A DNA stretch of 64,000 nt from positions 100,855-164,854 of the forward strand of contig JAQFVV010013299.1 in NCBI GenBank assembly GCA_028023455.1, given 5' to 3'. Shown here piece after piece: positions 51,599 to 62,819 of the stretch. Below the pieces are notes generated by a model. The model had not been told where the DNA came from, searched no databases, and saw only the letters and a list, made by a program, of their open reading frames with translations. The stretch's first letter is position 1. Each line of letters begins with the position of its first letter. Position numbers and translations under genes: made by a program. This stretch comes from Epiperipatus broadwayi. Lineage: Eukaryota > Onychophora > Udeonychophora > Euonychophora > Peripatidae.

Positions 51599-52018
51599 AT
51601 TATCAAGATTACGCGGAAAAATTTTCCTGATCCTGTAGGGCATCTGTTGATAAGTACAGGATGTGAGACAGTAGAGAGAATGGCAGAATTACTTAGCGCT
51701 TTTGAGAATGACAAGTCTGGAGAAGAGATGAGTCCTAAACACTTTGACAAAATACCAAACCAGAAGGGTCGACTACAACTGAAGACTATGGTGTTGACTG
51801 ATAGTTCTGGAAATCAATGGAAAGATAAAAGGTCTCTAACTAAAAATAAAGGGATGGGAATCCATGCAAGACCTCCATCACCAGATGAAAAATTTAGGAG
51901 TGAAAATAAATACAAGAGAGAAGACCTTGATGTAATATGGAGAGACTGGTGTGAGCAACACAGAGAGGGGGTTCGATCCCTATCACCTCCGCCATCAAAC
52001 AGTTATAGCAATAGATAA
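51599..52018 (+). CDS. element 3 Gag protein, C-terminal part after in-frame TAG
   Basis: In frame with the Gag core after one TAG, this gives NFPDPVGHLLISTGCETVERMAELLSAFEN and a basic, Pro/Ser-rich tail ending SLSPPPSNSYSNR before TAA. No CCHC zinc knuckle is present, unlike the element 2 protein. The single TAG separating the parts suggests a recent point mutation or readthrough. Confidence 0.7.
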   Translation: MIKITRKNFPDPVGHLLISTGCETVERMAELLSAFENDKSGEEMSPKHFDKIPNQKGRLQLKTMVLTDSSGNQWKDKRSLTKNKGMGIHARPPSPDEKFRSENKYKREDLDVIWRDWCEQHREGVRSLSPPPSNSYSNR

Positions 52019-52622
52019 CATTGAGAGATAAATTGGGCTGTTTAACACCCTGCAGATTTCGGATATGCCTCTGGAGAAACGAAAACAAAAAAATAATATG
52101 AAAACATGCAATTAGAATATTAAAATATGTATATATAAATTTACATGATTTACATAAAGAAAAACACGATCGCGGCTGATGTAGACATAAGTCACAAGTA
52201 TTTGATCGCCCCGAGTCCTAATATGCAGTATATAACATAAGACCGTCTTTAAATGCTCATCAGTCTATTTCTAGCAGAGATCCTGATAAATGGAGAGGAT
52301 GGACAAGGTTGCCACGAGCCTGTAAGACTCAAAATGATGAGCAATGCTCATTTGTGCTTATAACTTGGGCTTCTTATCATTACTATTATGTTTAAGTGGA
52401 AAGGACACAGATGAATGTGGAAATATTTTGCATTGTCACCATGTTAGACCTAAAAGTGGGCATTAAAGCTGAATGTCACTTGTTGAATGAGTCTACAAAA
52501 TACATCAGCACACTAATAAAAAAAAAAAAACAACAACACACGAATATGTACATAAAAACTTATGAAGAATAAAATTAGTTTAAACCCCTAATTTTATTCT
52601 CATTCCCCTGCCTCAGTGGTAT
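52019..52622. other. element 3 3' internal region, non-coding
   Basis: About 600 bases between the Gag ORF and the 3' LTR have no recognisable protease or polymerase motif. The region contains an A-run near 52519-52532. Confidence 0.5.
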
Positions 52623-54093
52623 TGTACCATTTATTTATGTATATGGACAAATTACTATTTAATATTGTGTATCATTTAAATAAAAAAAGAGAGAACCCGA
52701 TCTTTAATTTTTTTTTGTAATATAATGTTGTTTTAAGAAAACATACAGTGAAAGTTTAATTTTTCTTTTTTTTAATATAAGTTAACTAAAATAAATTCAA
52801 TGTTGGAAAGTGCATACTGAATAATTGATTCAAATAGTGAAAGAAAATTCCAAAAGTAAAAGATTGCTATCAGAAAGTCCGACTTTCTGATAGTAATTAA
52901 AAATGGCAGAAATTCTTAACGAGAAAACAGACTTTGTAATTAAAAAAAGGAGAATAATGTAGAAGTTTATAAAATAGAACAAAAGGTAAAAAGGAATATG
53001 CGCAGAACTTCTAAAAAAAATCTGGTAATATAAAAGGAGCCGACAGATTTGAAAAGTGTCTTTTGTTTTGTTGTACTAGAGAGTGTTGAGCAATTTGAAG
53101 TGCCTCGTATTCTTTTTTATACAAAAAAAATATTAATAAAATGTGTCCACTTAGATACGAACTGAAATCGCTTGCCATGAGTGAGTAGAACTCTATTGTT
53201 TGCCAACACTTTCTCTTGAGAAAAGTTACCTAGATCATAGTCTGGCTCTACCTAAATTTGATCGGAGATTTGGAAGAAGTGAAACTAAAAAAACCAATTA
53301 CTGCGGACTACCCACTGACTGAATTGGACGTTGGAGGATCAATGACCTATTTAAATATCAACTTGCTGGTAAGTTAATGGCCATAACTTTTACATAAAGT
53401 TTTATGAATAGAGAGTTGAATGAAATGTTATCCCATAATTTTTTTGGATCGAAAGATTTGCGAACTGAGAAGTGAACTAAACTGTTACCATGGAAAAATA
53501 AGCCACCAACTAGTGATTACTTCAATATTTGAATCAAATTATTAAATTCATATGCACAATACTTTCCAATATTATAATTTTGTCTTAATCTTAAATATTA
53601 AATGTTTGACGGGCTAGAATAAATCTTTATTACTAGCTTAACTTTCATTGTACGTGTATAAAATTAATGTTATGATATTTAAGTTTTATATTTAGTTATT
53701 TAAATTCAAATTAGTATACAAATTACCTTTGCTAAATAAATTTATTTTTCTTAATTAAGTCAAAGGGGAATATCTTCTACTAAACAGGGATTTTAATCCA
53801 GATCGTATAATTATTACTTTATGAGTTACAATATGCTCAATGCAGGCTCAGTGGGTCTAATGACTCTGGCGCCCTCATGTAGAAATTAAAAACTGATCCA
53901 GCTCACAGTTGTACTCGGTAATAATTCTAGGCCGAGCTGATCAGGAAAGGTAGTTATGTTTTTAGAATAATAATGAAATGTTCTTCCTTTTATTTAAATA
54001 AAATAAATGAATATTTATTTTTCTTTTACATAACTTGATCAACTCACACATTTATAATGCGTATAGAGGCCTAGAAATACGGAAAACGTTACA
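52623..54093 (+). repeat. 3' LTR of element 3
   Basis: This LTR is collinear with the 5' LTR. The strongest match begins at TATATGG (52640) and ends GTTACA, followed by ATAT and the resumed element 2 LTR. Confidence 0.87.
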
Positions 54094-54097
54094 ATAT

Positions 54098-55548
54098 TTA
54101 TCGTGTGATTTATTAATGTCATTTATTTTTAATTATATGCCAATAATTTTTCGACTCGATGATTTTCTTTGTTTCCTTTGCCTTGTGCAAATAATAATAT
54201 ATTAATTCTAATAGTAATTCTCACCCATTAGAACTAGATTTACTGTTCTATCAATTATCGAGTCAAAAGAAATTATTAAATGTGTGTTATTTTTATAATT
54301 GGCTAATAATAAATTATTAGCTCCATTTTTAATCTATGCCCCAGCTATTTTTGTATTCACCAATATGTATTTATTCATATATAATCTTAAAATGTTTTTA
54401 TTGCAAAAGGGCCAATAAAAGATCAAATATATTCTAATTCAACTTTGTTATTTAAGATTCAGGAAGGGCATGATGATTGGGGCATAATTAATATGATTTT
54501 CAAATACTTTAAAATAGTTTTCGTTAAAAGCTCATTTGACTTTAATTAATTGATCAAGTCATTACATAGAGCATTCTATATGGGTTTTAGTATTCAAACG
54601 ATGACAATCTTTCACTCCATTAGGCTGGTCGGTGATAATATTTCTGTTATTTTAAATTATCAAGGAAGAAAGCACTTCCTCTCCTGTTCATATTAGTCAA
54701 AGGGCATAAGACTTGTCAGATGCAAGCCACCATAGGACTTTGATCATCGACTAGCTATCATCTTTCAATTTCACTTTATAGCTCATAATTTGTCAGCACC
54801 GTTACGTCTCTGTTCCAGTAAAGCCCACTCTGATGCTCATAATTTGTGATGAAGTGATTTTAATTAAAGTTGAACAAATTATCAGATATATTTAATTAAA
54901 TAAGTTTTCCAATAAAGATTAAAGTTATGCCCTAAAATACGTATCTTGCTCTTCATGAAGGGATTTGCGAATGTGAAAACAAATCTCACATTCTGTCATA
55001 ATAAAATTAGAGTAATAATTTCCTTTACTAATGAATATCTTTATCTGCCTTTATTTTCTTGTTGGAAGCATAGACAGAGAGACTTTCAAATATTGCGTAA
55101 TATTTATTGGCATATAATAAGGACCGCCACTCTTATTATTATTATAAATTCTGTTAAAGACTAGAGGTGATTAATATAATCATTATTTACAATTCAAAGA
55201 AAACAAATTATGATTATTAAATATTTTCTAAACACACTTGGTTTCTTAGTTCTATATCTCTTATTCAATAAATTATTTTAAATGTTAATGCTCACTGTCT
55301 GTGTTGGCAACCTGAACATATACATATGATTCGATTTAAAATCCTTTTTAGTCAGTTTATTATCAGATATTAATGTAAGTTCAGGGGTCTCTGATCCTCA
55401 CCAACCATTGAGCTAGTTTCTTGGCACATAGCACTGTGCTGTTGATCTATGCTAATCTGTGCTGGTGAGTTGGGTTTGAATTCAGTTTTGGTTCAGCTGA
55501 GTTTGGATCCGACTTGCAATTCTTTTGGTGGGTTTTTTGACTGGTACA
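54098..55548 (+). repeat. 3' LTR of element 2, right part
   Basis: The element 2 LTR resumes with TTATCGTGTGATTTATTAAT, collinear with the 5' LTR from about 42021 to its end at ACTGGTACA. It has a shorter (ATT)n tract and a deletion of about 40 bases relative to 42526-42575 of the 5' copy. Confidence 0.88.
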
Positions 55549-55552
55549 CTAC

Positions 55553-55871
55553 AGATCAGTATAACTATAATGATTGTAAAGAGGTATTACAACTGGAAAA
55601 TTTCAGTTTATCTCTTGTTAATCATGACTCAGAAAAGGATATCCTTCAATTCATGACACTCAAACTTTACATGCCATGGGATTTATATGCCAAATTAGAT
55701 CACCCCTGATAAGTAACATAACATAAAAGTTTACTTTTAATCTTGTAATCATCATCTAATTTAATAACTAATTAGTCTTTAATGTTTCAGTCATGATCGT
55801 AAACATGAATTCTATTTTACAATGTATATTTTACTTTTTGTGCAAATAAAGATTATTTTGGAAAAAAAAAA
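55553..55871 (+). pseudogene. CCHC ORF, 3' part, with AATAAA and A-run
   Basis: Discounting one CTAC duplication, the frame of the ORF cut at 40867 continues here without a break for 52 codons (DQYNYNDCKEVLQLENF ... YAKLDHP) to TGA at 55707-55709. A short 3' untranslated stretch has AATAAA at about 55845 followed by an A-run (55862-55871). This is the structure expected of a retroposed mRNA or LINE-type ORF1 copy. The protein tail was not recognised. Confidence 0.65.
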
Positions 55872-57361
55872 GTTTGTGGTAAAGTTTTTTTACAAGAAAT
55901 AAAGCTTCATTGATACAATATTATAAATATTATTTTGAAAATTTTTAAGAAAACCAGCATTAATTATTTTCGTTTACAATAATATGACTGAGAATAGACT
56001 ACACTGGAGTAATACAATTAGTCTTTCTTAAGTGTTTCGGAAGGAAAAGTTTTCTACACAAGTAGCTAAAAACAACATCTTTTATATGCCAAATAAACAG
56101 ACTTATAGACCAGAAATTAATATATGTGGATATATTTCTATTTCACTGATTGGTTTGTAACATCAAAAAACTCATCTTTAACTTTTGTTCTCTTTCTTTC
56201 CATACTCGTTTTCTTTTGGCAGTTAGAATAAAAATATTTATATTTAAAAGCAGTTGTTGATGATGATGATAAGTATTAGCTTATTAAAATATTTCTTATT
56301 TATGTATTTGAAGTCTTTTATAAACTTTATTGACTAATATTTTAAAAGATAGGTTTTTGAAAATAATTTACATTTATTTATTCTATTTTTTAAGACTAAA
56401 AGACATTAACAAAAAAAAAAAAAACAGAAAATATTTTTAATCAAAATGTTTTCAAATTAATTTCAATTATATTTAAATTTTTGGAGTTAATCATGTAGTA
56501 TGTGTTAAATATAAAGTGAAATCTAATAATTAAAATGTTAAAGCTAATTAGCGAAGATCTGCAATGCTTTTAAATGTAGTAATTCAATTTGTTTATTCTA
56601 ACTGTAATCTCTGCATGCAAGTATACTACGGATGCCCTTCGTGTTTAGAATATAAAATATATTACTGTTCCGAAAAGATCATGTTGAATGTAATGTAAAT
56701 AAAGAAAGTATATGGTGTATGTGGGAATGAACTACAGAAATAAATGGTAATGTGTAAATTATTAATATCTCTATTAGTCTATAACTCAATTTTTATTTAT
56801 TTTACTGCTAAATTAAAATGCAATAAAGTTATTATATACACAAAAGTTAAAGTAAATGTACCATCTATTCAGAAATATGAATTAAATCAATTTTTTATTT
56901 TAAGAAATAATATTAAATGGATGACTACAATAATTAGATGAATTATTGAAAGTAAATGGTAAACTGATTTTCAGAAATATAAACGTTTAAAAATAAAATA
57001 AAAAAGTGATATATATGAGAATCTTCTAATAATTTCTTTATGTTCTTATGAATTACTAGATAAACATGTTTTCTGATAAATACAATACTGTGAAAAATTA
57101 CTTTTACAATCATGAACAGGACTTAGTATCAGAGATAAAATTAAAAGAGCTAAACAATTTATAATAATTAGTAATGAGATAAAACCTCATTTGTAATTAT
57201 ATGTTGAACTATTTGCGTCATTTAGAATTAATTTTCAAACGTCTTTAGAAAAATTCTTTCTGTTATGTAAACCATTCAATTGTTAGTAATAACACACATG
57301 TTAATATGTAATGCAACATTACTTACTTCCTTTCATCAGTACTGGCTTTATTAGTGCAATA
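55872..57361. other. intergenic A+T-rich DNA
   Basis: No gene or element is recognised. Confidence 0.55.
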
Positions 57362-57446
57362 CTAGAATGGGAATCAAACCTGAAATCTTTAGATTTTAGA
57401 ATACTGTCTTTAAGATGATACTCTAATCAACTAGGCTATTCTGTTA
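57362..57446 (-). mobile_element. tRNA-derived SINE head (different family)
   Basis: On the minus strand, TAGCCTAGTTGATTAGAG (A box, 57421-57438) and GGTTTGATTCCC (B box, 57369-57380) are spaced as in a tRNA. The anticodon-arm region is not a proper stem, so it is a tRNA-derived SINE rather than a tRNA gene. Its sequence differs from the SINE trio at 30959-31365. Confidence 0.65.
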
Positions 57447-57771
57447 AAGACAACAGTCAATGGAAATGTGATATATTTATCTAAGACAGTCCTCCTGCTT
57501 TTCTCCATTTTTTCTTAAGGCTAAAGTTAATGAGAGATTTCCAAATATCATGAATACACAATAGTATTAAGATAAATTCTGAGATATCATTTGTTCATTT
57601 TTATTGTCTATAGCAAATAAATATTATTATCTATTTATAAAAAAAGTCAATTTCTTGAAAGGGAATATAATATTGAACATCAAAGTTATTGATTAAATGC
57701 AACACTTCCATTAGCAAACTAAATCAATGTTTTACAATTTAAGATCTAAGAATCAAATTTTTAAATGAGAC

Positions 57772-57799
<28 letters not shown>
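57447..57799. other. intergenic DNA with (TA)n
   Basis: There is no gene. A (TA)n tract lies at 57774-57802. Confidence 0.55.
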
Positions 57800-57807
<8 letters not shown>

Positions 57808-58170
57808 AGGACTTGAACTCAGACTTCCAAGATTTCTACAGCTATAAACTCCATCTTATACAACCGATACACATGACCACATACATGTGAAAAAGATAAT
57901 GCTCTCCAATGTTCTAAATAAACACTCATTAGCTGATCCAGATCATCATCTCCTACATATATATACAATCAGTGATTAGTTTTATAGTAAAATAGCAAAT
58001 CTTCAAACTTTAATGGACAAGATTCAATCTTCTCCATTCTCCAACTCTTCAGCCATTCATATCATTGAAACTGATGATGAAACACTCAAAACCTTGTTGA
58101 TACACTCAATCTTATAAACTGATACACATGACCACATACATGTGAAAAAAATAAATGATCTCCAGTATAT
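57800..58170 (+). repeat. dispersed repeat R1, forward copy
   Basis: R1 blocks are in order: GGACTTGAACTCAGACTTCC, CGATACACATGACCACATAC, CATCATCTCCTACATATAT, TTCAAACTTTAATGGACAA, CTCCAACTCTTCAGCCATTC. A second partial start (CTGATACACATGACCACATA, about 58116) follows, so two copies are fused. Confidence 0.7.
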
Positions 58171-58223
58171 ATATATATAATAATATTTCAAATCGATGTC
58201 TGTATTTCTTCAAAATAATATAC

Positions 58224-58542
58224 GTAACTTTATAAATAAATATTTGAAAATACAGTAATTAAAAGTCTATAAAATTATATGTATAACTATAACTTAGAAG
58301 CGCTTTCATTACCTTGCAGATTTAAATTGTTAACTTTTTCATAATTCAATGTCAACTTTCCCATAATTCTTAAGATCACAGAATTATGGGAAAGTTGACA
58401 TTGAATTATGGGAAATTTAACATTTTAAATGTGATAGTTGACAAAGCTACAAGGTAGTGAAAGCGCTTCTAAGTTATAGTTATACATATAATTTTATAGA
58501 CTTTTAATTACTGTATTTTCAAATATTTATTTATAAAGTTAC
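58224..58542. mobile_element. 319-bp hairpin MITE with ~95-bp inverted repeats
   Basis: The left arm begins GTAACTTTATAAATAAATAT, and the right arm ends with its inverse. The arms are nearly identical for about 95 bp, including AGAAGCGCTTTCA. A second inner palindrome (31-bp arms about 58340-58370 and 58379-58409, around CATAATTCAATGTCAACTTT) lies in the middle. It interrupts R1 sequence. No ORF is present, and the target duplication is hidden by surrounding TA repeats. Confidence 0.85.
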
Positions 58543-58559
58543 ATATATATATATATATA

Positions 58560-58770
58560 TATTGTGCTGAACCAGCATTCATCATTTGGTCCAGATCACC
58601 ATATCCTACACATATATACAATCAGTGCTCAGTTTTATATTAAGATAGCAAATCTTCAAGCTTTAATGGACAAGTTTCAATCTTCTTCACTCTCCAACTC
58701 TTCAGCCATTCATATCATTGAAAATCTGATGATGAAATACTCAAAAGTTCTTGTTAATGCCTTCTAATTA
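58560..58770 (+). repeat. dispersed repeat R1, forward copy continued
   Basis: R1 blocks resume after the MITE: GTGCTGAACCAGCATTCATC, TTTGGTCCAGATCACC, CAGTGCTCAGTTTTATATTA, CTTTAATGGACAAGTTTC, CTCTCCAACTCTTCAGCC. Confidence 0.7.
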
Positions 58771-58959
58771 CATTAAGTTTAGTATAAAAATTATACTTAT
58801 ATTTGAATATCATATATTCACCTTATATTCTGTCCATCTCTCTTCTGTGTATTTGAATGAACATATTAAGGTCCTACATGTGAGTGGTCAGAGTGAATTG
58901 AAGTCAACTTGGGTGTGACAATAGTAGTGGCATCAACAAGGACTTTGAGTGTTTTTTCA

Positions 58960-59245
58960 TCGAATTTTTAATGATATAGATGGCTGAAGAGTTGGAGAGT
59001 AGGGAATATTGAAACTTGCCCATTAAAGTTTGAATATTTGTTATCTTAATATAAAACTGAGCATGATTGTATGACCAAGTGATGAATGCTGTTTTAGCAT
59101 GAAATACATAGATTGGAGTTCATTTACCTTTTTCACATATATATGGTCATGTGTATCAGTTGTAAGAATAAAGCACATAGCTCTAGAGGGTTTGAAAGTC
59201 TGAGTTTAAGTCCCTTCTAATTACATTTAGTATAGACATTATATT
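58960..59245 (-). repeat. dispersed repeat R1, reverse copy
   Basis: Inverse of the preceding forward copy: GATGGCTGAAGAGTTGGAGA, CCCATTAAAGTTTGAAT, AAACTGAGCATGATTG, GGTCATGTGTATCAGTTG, GAAAGTCTGAGTTTAAGTCC. With 57800-58770 it forms another fold-back arrangement, with a spacer of about 190 bases. Confidence 0.7.
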
Positions 59246-61107
59246 TATATTTGAATATTATATACACTACAATTATCAAATAATATTATTAAAGTGACTT
59301 ATGATTGACATGCTGTTATGATTGATTAATCTTTTAAAATTATTTAAAACTTAATAAACCATTTAAAATTTAAGTACAAATTAGATGCTGTGTATGTGCA
59401 GATCCATTATCCTTAGAGGGTAATTGGTTTATTCTATTAGAGGTTCCCTTTTGATGATAAATAATTTAATTCACTTTTATTTAAAAGATGCGAAATTTTA
59501 TCACTAATATTAATTAAGTTAATTTATAAAACAATCAAATACAGGATTAGATATTTTGTAATTCCACCCTATTTGTTATATTCGTAGAAGTATAAAACCC
59601 TTAGTAAATTTTTTAGTATTAATCTTTACAACAAATTTGTTTCAAAATTGATAATTCACTTATCCGAATATACTATCTCTATATTAGTGTAATGATATTA
59701 TTTATTATTCATTTCTTAATTAATAATTTCCAAAAAAAGTGCATTAAGGTATAATGGAATATAATATATTATCTGATAGACACTTTTTCAAAGGCATGTT
59801 GTTTAGTAATGTAAATTAACATACTGCATTACAGAACTTTTTAATATGTGAACATCATTTGTCAATCTTAGTTTAAAAATAATCTGTTCTTTAATTATCC
59901 TACTTTTTAATATTTTTAAATTTTTTATTAATGTTAATTTCAAGACTAATAGATCCTGTAGATAGTGATTCACGGAACAATTAATTCCCGTAATTCATAT
60001 CCCGAAACACTATGCAAGTGCAAATGTAAAGATATTTATTTAAAAAAAAATGTTTGAAGCATAGTTAAAATGCAGTAATTTATAGATAGAAGAATAAAAA
60101 TATTTATTAAAATTAAAAAAGATATTTAATATGCAGTTGTTTAATAAATTTTTTTCAATTATGATTTTCAAAAATAAAATGAGATAAAATTTGTAAATTA
60201 ATTTTATATTTTGCCAGGTATTGTTGAGAAATAAAATAGATATTTAATTCTTTTAAATAAAAAAAACTTAAATATTGAAGTTGGAAAATATAGATAAACA
60301 ATATTATATGTTGAAATGTCTTTTCTTAAGTGTAGTTCGATATTTATTTGCAATGCAGCAAATGTAATTCTTAATTTTCTTAAGTTTATTTATTATAAAA
60401 AAAATACAGTATTATCATATATATTTACATTGCAAATTGTAATTTAGAATCTACTTGAGGAAATCATTTAAACATAAAAGTTTTATTCAATTGGCCAAAT
60501 GAAATTTTTTTTTTATTTGCCTAAACTGGAAATATTCCAAGAACCTTTTAGTTTTTAAATATATCTCTCTCACTGGTGAACTAAAATATGGGGTTAAGAA
60601 AATAATATATTTTCAGTGCTCAATACTGATACAGATAAAAGTCACTCTTTAATTTGTTTTAATAAAAATTCTAAACCATAAGTAAAATATTTTTTACTAT
60701 AAAAACATAATTAAATTATAAATTCAATGAAACTAAAAAATAATTCGAATAAATAAATTTTGTTCATTACAAGTATATATATATACATAAGTATATATAT
60801 ATACATACACACATGTATACATACACAAAAAGGAGCTGTAATATTCATTACATTTTGTTTCAAACCTACTTCACATACATTGTATATAACAACTCACATT
60901 TTGTTGATAAAGTTTGATTAGAGTAGAATAGTATACACAAGCGCTTTAAAACGTTAGTTGAAGAAGCTGTTAATAGCAAATAATCAAAATGAGTTAATCC
61001 AGTTTAAGCGCTTTTGAGGTATTATTCCTCATAATCATAACTAAAAATAGTAATAGTCATTGTAATATTATTAAATGGTAATATAGGCAAATGTATATGT
61101 AAATTAA
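59246..61107. other. intergenic A+T-rich DNA
   Basis: No gene is recognised. A short (TA)n/(CA)n patch lies near 60772-60820. Confidence 0.55.
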
Positions 61108-61990
61108 TCAGCTGGTCCATTTTCTGGAGATAGCGAAGCATGTGTCACATCTATTAAGGGTGTTATTATCATTGATGATAAAATATGTCTCTTTTATCTT
61201 TCTTTTGCAGTTGTTACTTTCAGTGCACACAATTTTGGGGTTGGAGGGTTCAAATCTATGGCCAGCCTGCTTCTCATGTTCAAGGAATATTGAAATGCTG
61301 TCATTGTTTTTTTGCACTCTCCTGTATGCATACATAAGCTGAGTGGCTCTATTATTGACAGTGACCTTAGTTTTCACATAATATGTGGCGCTGCATCTGG
61401 CCTGAGGGCATAAAATTCTGTATACAATCTGAGGTGTTTGGCTTGGGTCAATCTTGTCCTTTGCATTATTAATTAGTCTGTTTGTGTTGGGGTGTGTGTG
61501 TGAAAATCAACTTTAAATTTATTAGATAAAGTTTTAATGAGCTGTTTAGCTACTTTGGGGATGTAAGGAAGAGTAATTTGAGGTTTGACTTTAGCTGTTA
61601 ATTTTTATAAAATTGACCAATCTTCTTGGTAATCAATCTGTAGTTAAAGCCTACTGTTAATTGTTCTTTGATGTAGCTTGAGATATTAGCCTTCCTATCA
61701 GCTTTGAACTTGCATAAATGTAGATTTCTAAATAAAAATGCATTTAGACCTGTGAATTTATGTGAAGTAGGTGATTAGAGTTTGGGTGGCTGAATCCTCT
61801 GACTTCAAATGATTTGATGGACATACAATAACTCAGCACTCTGCCTTCTTTATGTAAAAGTAAATCCAAATGTTTTAGTTTCTGTATCTCATTTTTCCAG
61901 GTGGTATTAACAATTAATTTACTTTGCAGCTGTATCTCATTTTGGATGTTTATAATTGTATTTCTTAGGCTTGCATATTGGTTATTGGAT
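61108..61990 (-). pseudogene. Penelope-like element relic with GIY-YIG endonuclease end
   Basis: Reading the minus strand gives the linker and C-terminus of a Penelope-like retroelement. In order: KHLDLLLHKEGRVL, LPYIPKVAKQLIKTLSNKF (family: LPYIPGLSEKI..L), an IVYRILCPQ segment (family: VYRIPC), then the 89-codon open frame 61108-61377. That frame contains RATQLMYAYRRVQKNNDSISIF, LEHEKQAGHRF and KRKIKETYFI, which correspond to the helix, H..E..H and R..E positions of the GIY-YIG endonuclease. The GIY and YIG signatures themselves are degraded (YYVKT), and the reverse transcriptase is not seen. It is a dead 3' fragment. Confidence 0.75.
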
Positions 61991-62819
61991 TATAAATATA
62001 CAGTACTTTTCAACACCCCCCCCCACACATATATATATATATATTTGTACTATATATATATAAATTAAAATTTTAGTATAAACAAAACTTTGAAAAAGTA
62101 AGAATATAATTCTTAATAGGTATACTAAGGAGTCACATTAACAAATATTTTACTGAGTATGTATTCACTTGTACATTTACTGGAAAAAATAAGAATAAGA
62201 AAAAAATGTTCTGTAATATATTTTTATTTTGTAAATAAAGTAATTAGCAAAATGTCCGACTTTCATAAACAATTAAATACATTTTGGCCAATATTATTTT
62301 TTCAATAACTTTTTTCTTATAGAATCATAATAGTAATCTCATTATTAAGAAACCATGATCTCTTTTTAATTGTTTTACTGTTTTAAGTGAGAATAAATTT
62401 TTAATATGTTCTGCAAAATTGTAAAACTTTTAGCATTCAGTTTAGAAAACATTTTATTAATGATATACTACCCATCAAATTAGGAAATAATAAGGGAAAA
62501 GAATGTATATGCTTTCAATATAAATTGATGAAATTTTATTATTAAGCATGATTATGTACAATTCTTCAAATCAGAAAAGTGACTGTTGGCATATTATACA
62601 ATTTATTTACAATTTTTTAATACCTCTGAACTAGTTATATTTATGAATATCTGTTTTTTTATTTGTTTATTTACATTTTTGTTTATTTGTTTATATATAT
62701 TTGTTTTTCACAAGCATAAAACTAAAGTTGCATATATTAATAGTGTATAGTTAGCATCTTAACTGTATGAATATATGTATATCATTTTCATCCATTATCA
62801 GTTCTCTGAAGAATAAAGT
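61991..62819. other. intergenic A+T-rich DNA
   Basis: A C-run (about 62016-62025) is followed by a (TA)n patch; otherwise nothing is recognised. Confidence 0.55.

Larger units (their letters stand above)
49000..54093 (+). mobile_element. LTR element 3, gag-only Ty3/gypsy-type, nested in element 2
   Basis: Direct repeats of 1482 bp (49000-50481) and 1471 bp (52623-54093), starting TGTA and ending TTACA, flank a 2.1-kb internal region with a Ty3/gypsy-type Gag and nothing else recognisable. A 4-bp target duplication, ATAT, lies at 48996-48999 and 54094-54097. Removing the element restores the element 2 LTR around its (TA)n tract. The primer site differs from elements 1 and 2. No clear purine tract precedes the 3' LTR. 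It is the youngest layer of the nest and non-autonomous. Confidence 0.88.
40868..55548 (+). mobile_element. LTR element 2, non-autonomous Gag element (contains element 3)
   Basis: The 5' LTR is 40868-43521. The 3' LTR begins at 47775, is interrupted by element 3, and ends at 55548. Both start TGAAGCAG and end ACTGGTACA. A 4-bp target duplication, CTAC, flanks the element (40864-40867 and 55549-55552). The internal region (43522-47774) holds a degenerate Lys-type primer site, extra rearranged LTR fragments, and a broken Gag-type ORF with a zinc-knuckle remnant. No pol sequence is visible. Without element 3 it would be about 9.6 kb. The LTR ends, primer type and protein tail match element 1. 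Confidence 0.88.

Noticed and set aside
57362-57446. tRNA gene on the minus strand
   Set aside because: A and B boxes are present, but acceptor and anticodon stems do not pair, so it is called a SINE head.
58070-58090. CTGATGATGAAAC in R1, hammerhead-like words
   Set aside because: There is no stem II between CTGATGA and GAAA and no flanking helices, so it cannot form the ribozyme fold.
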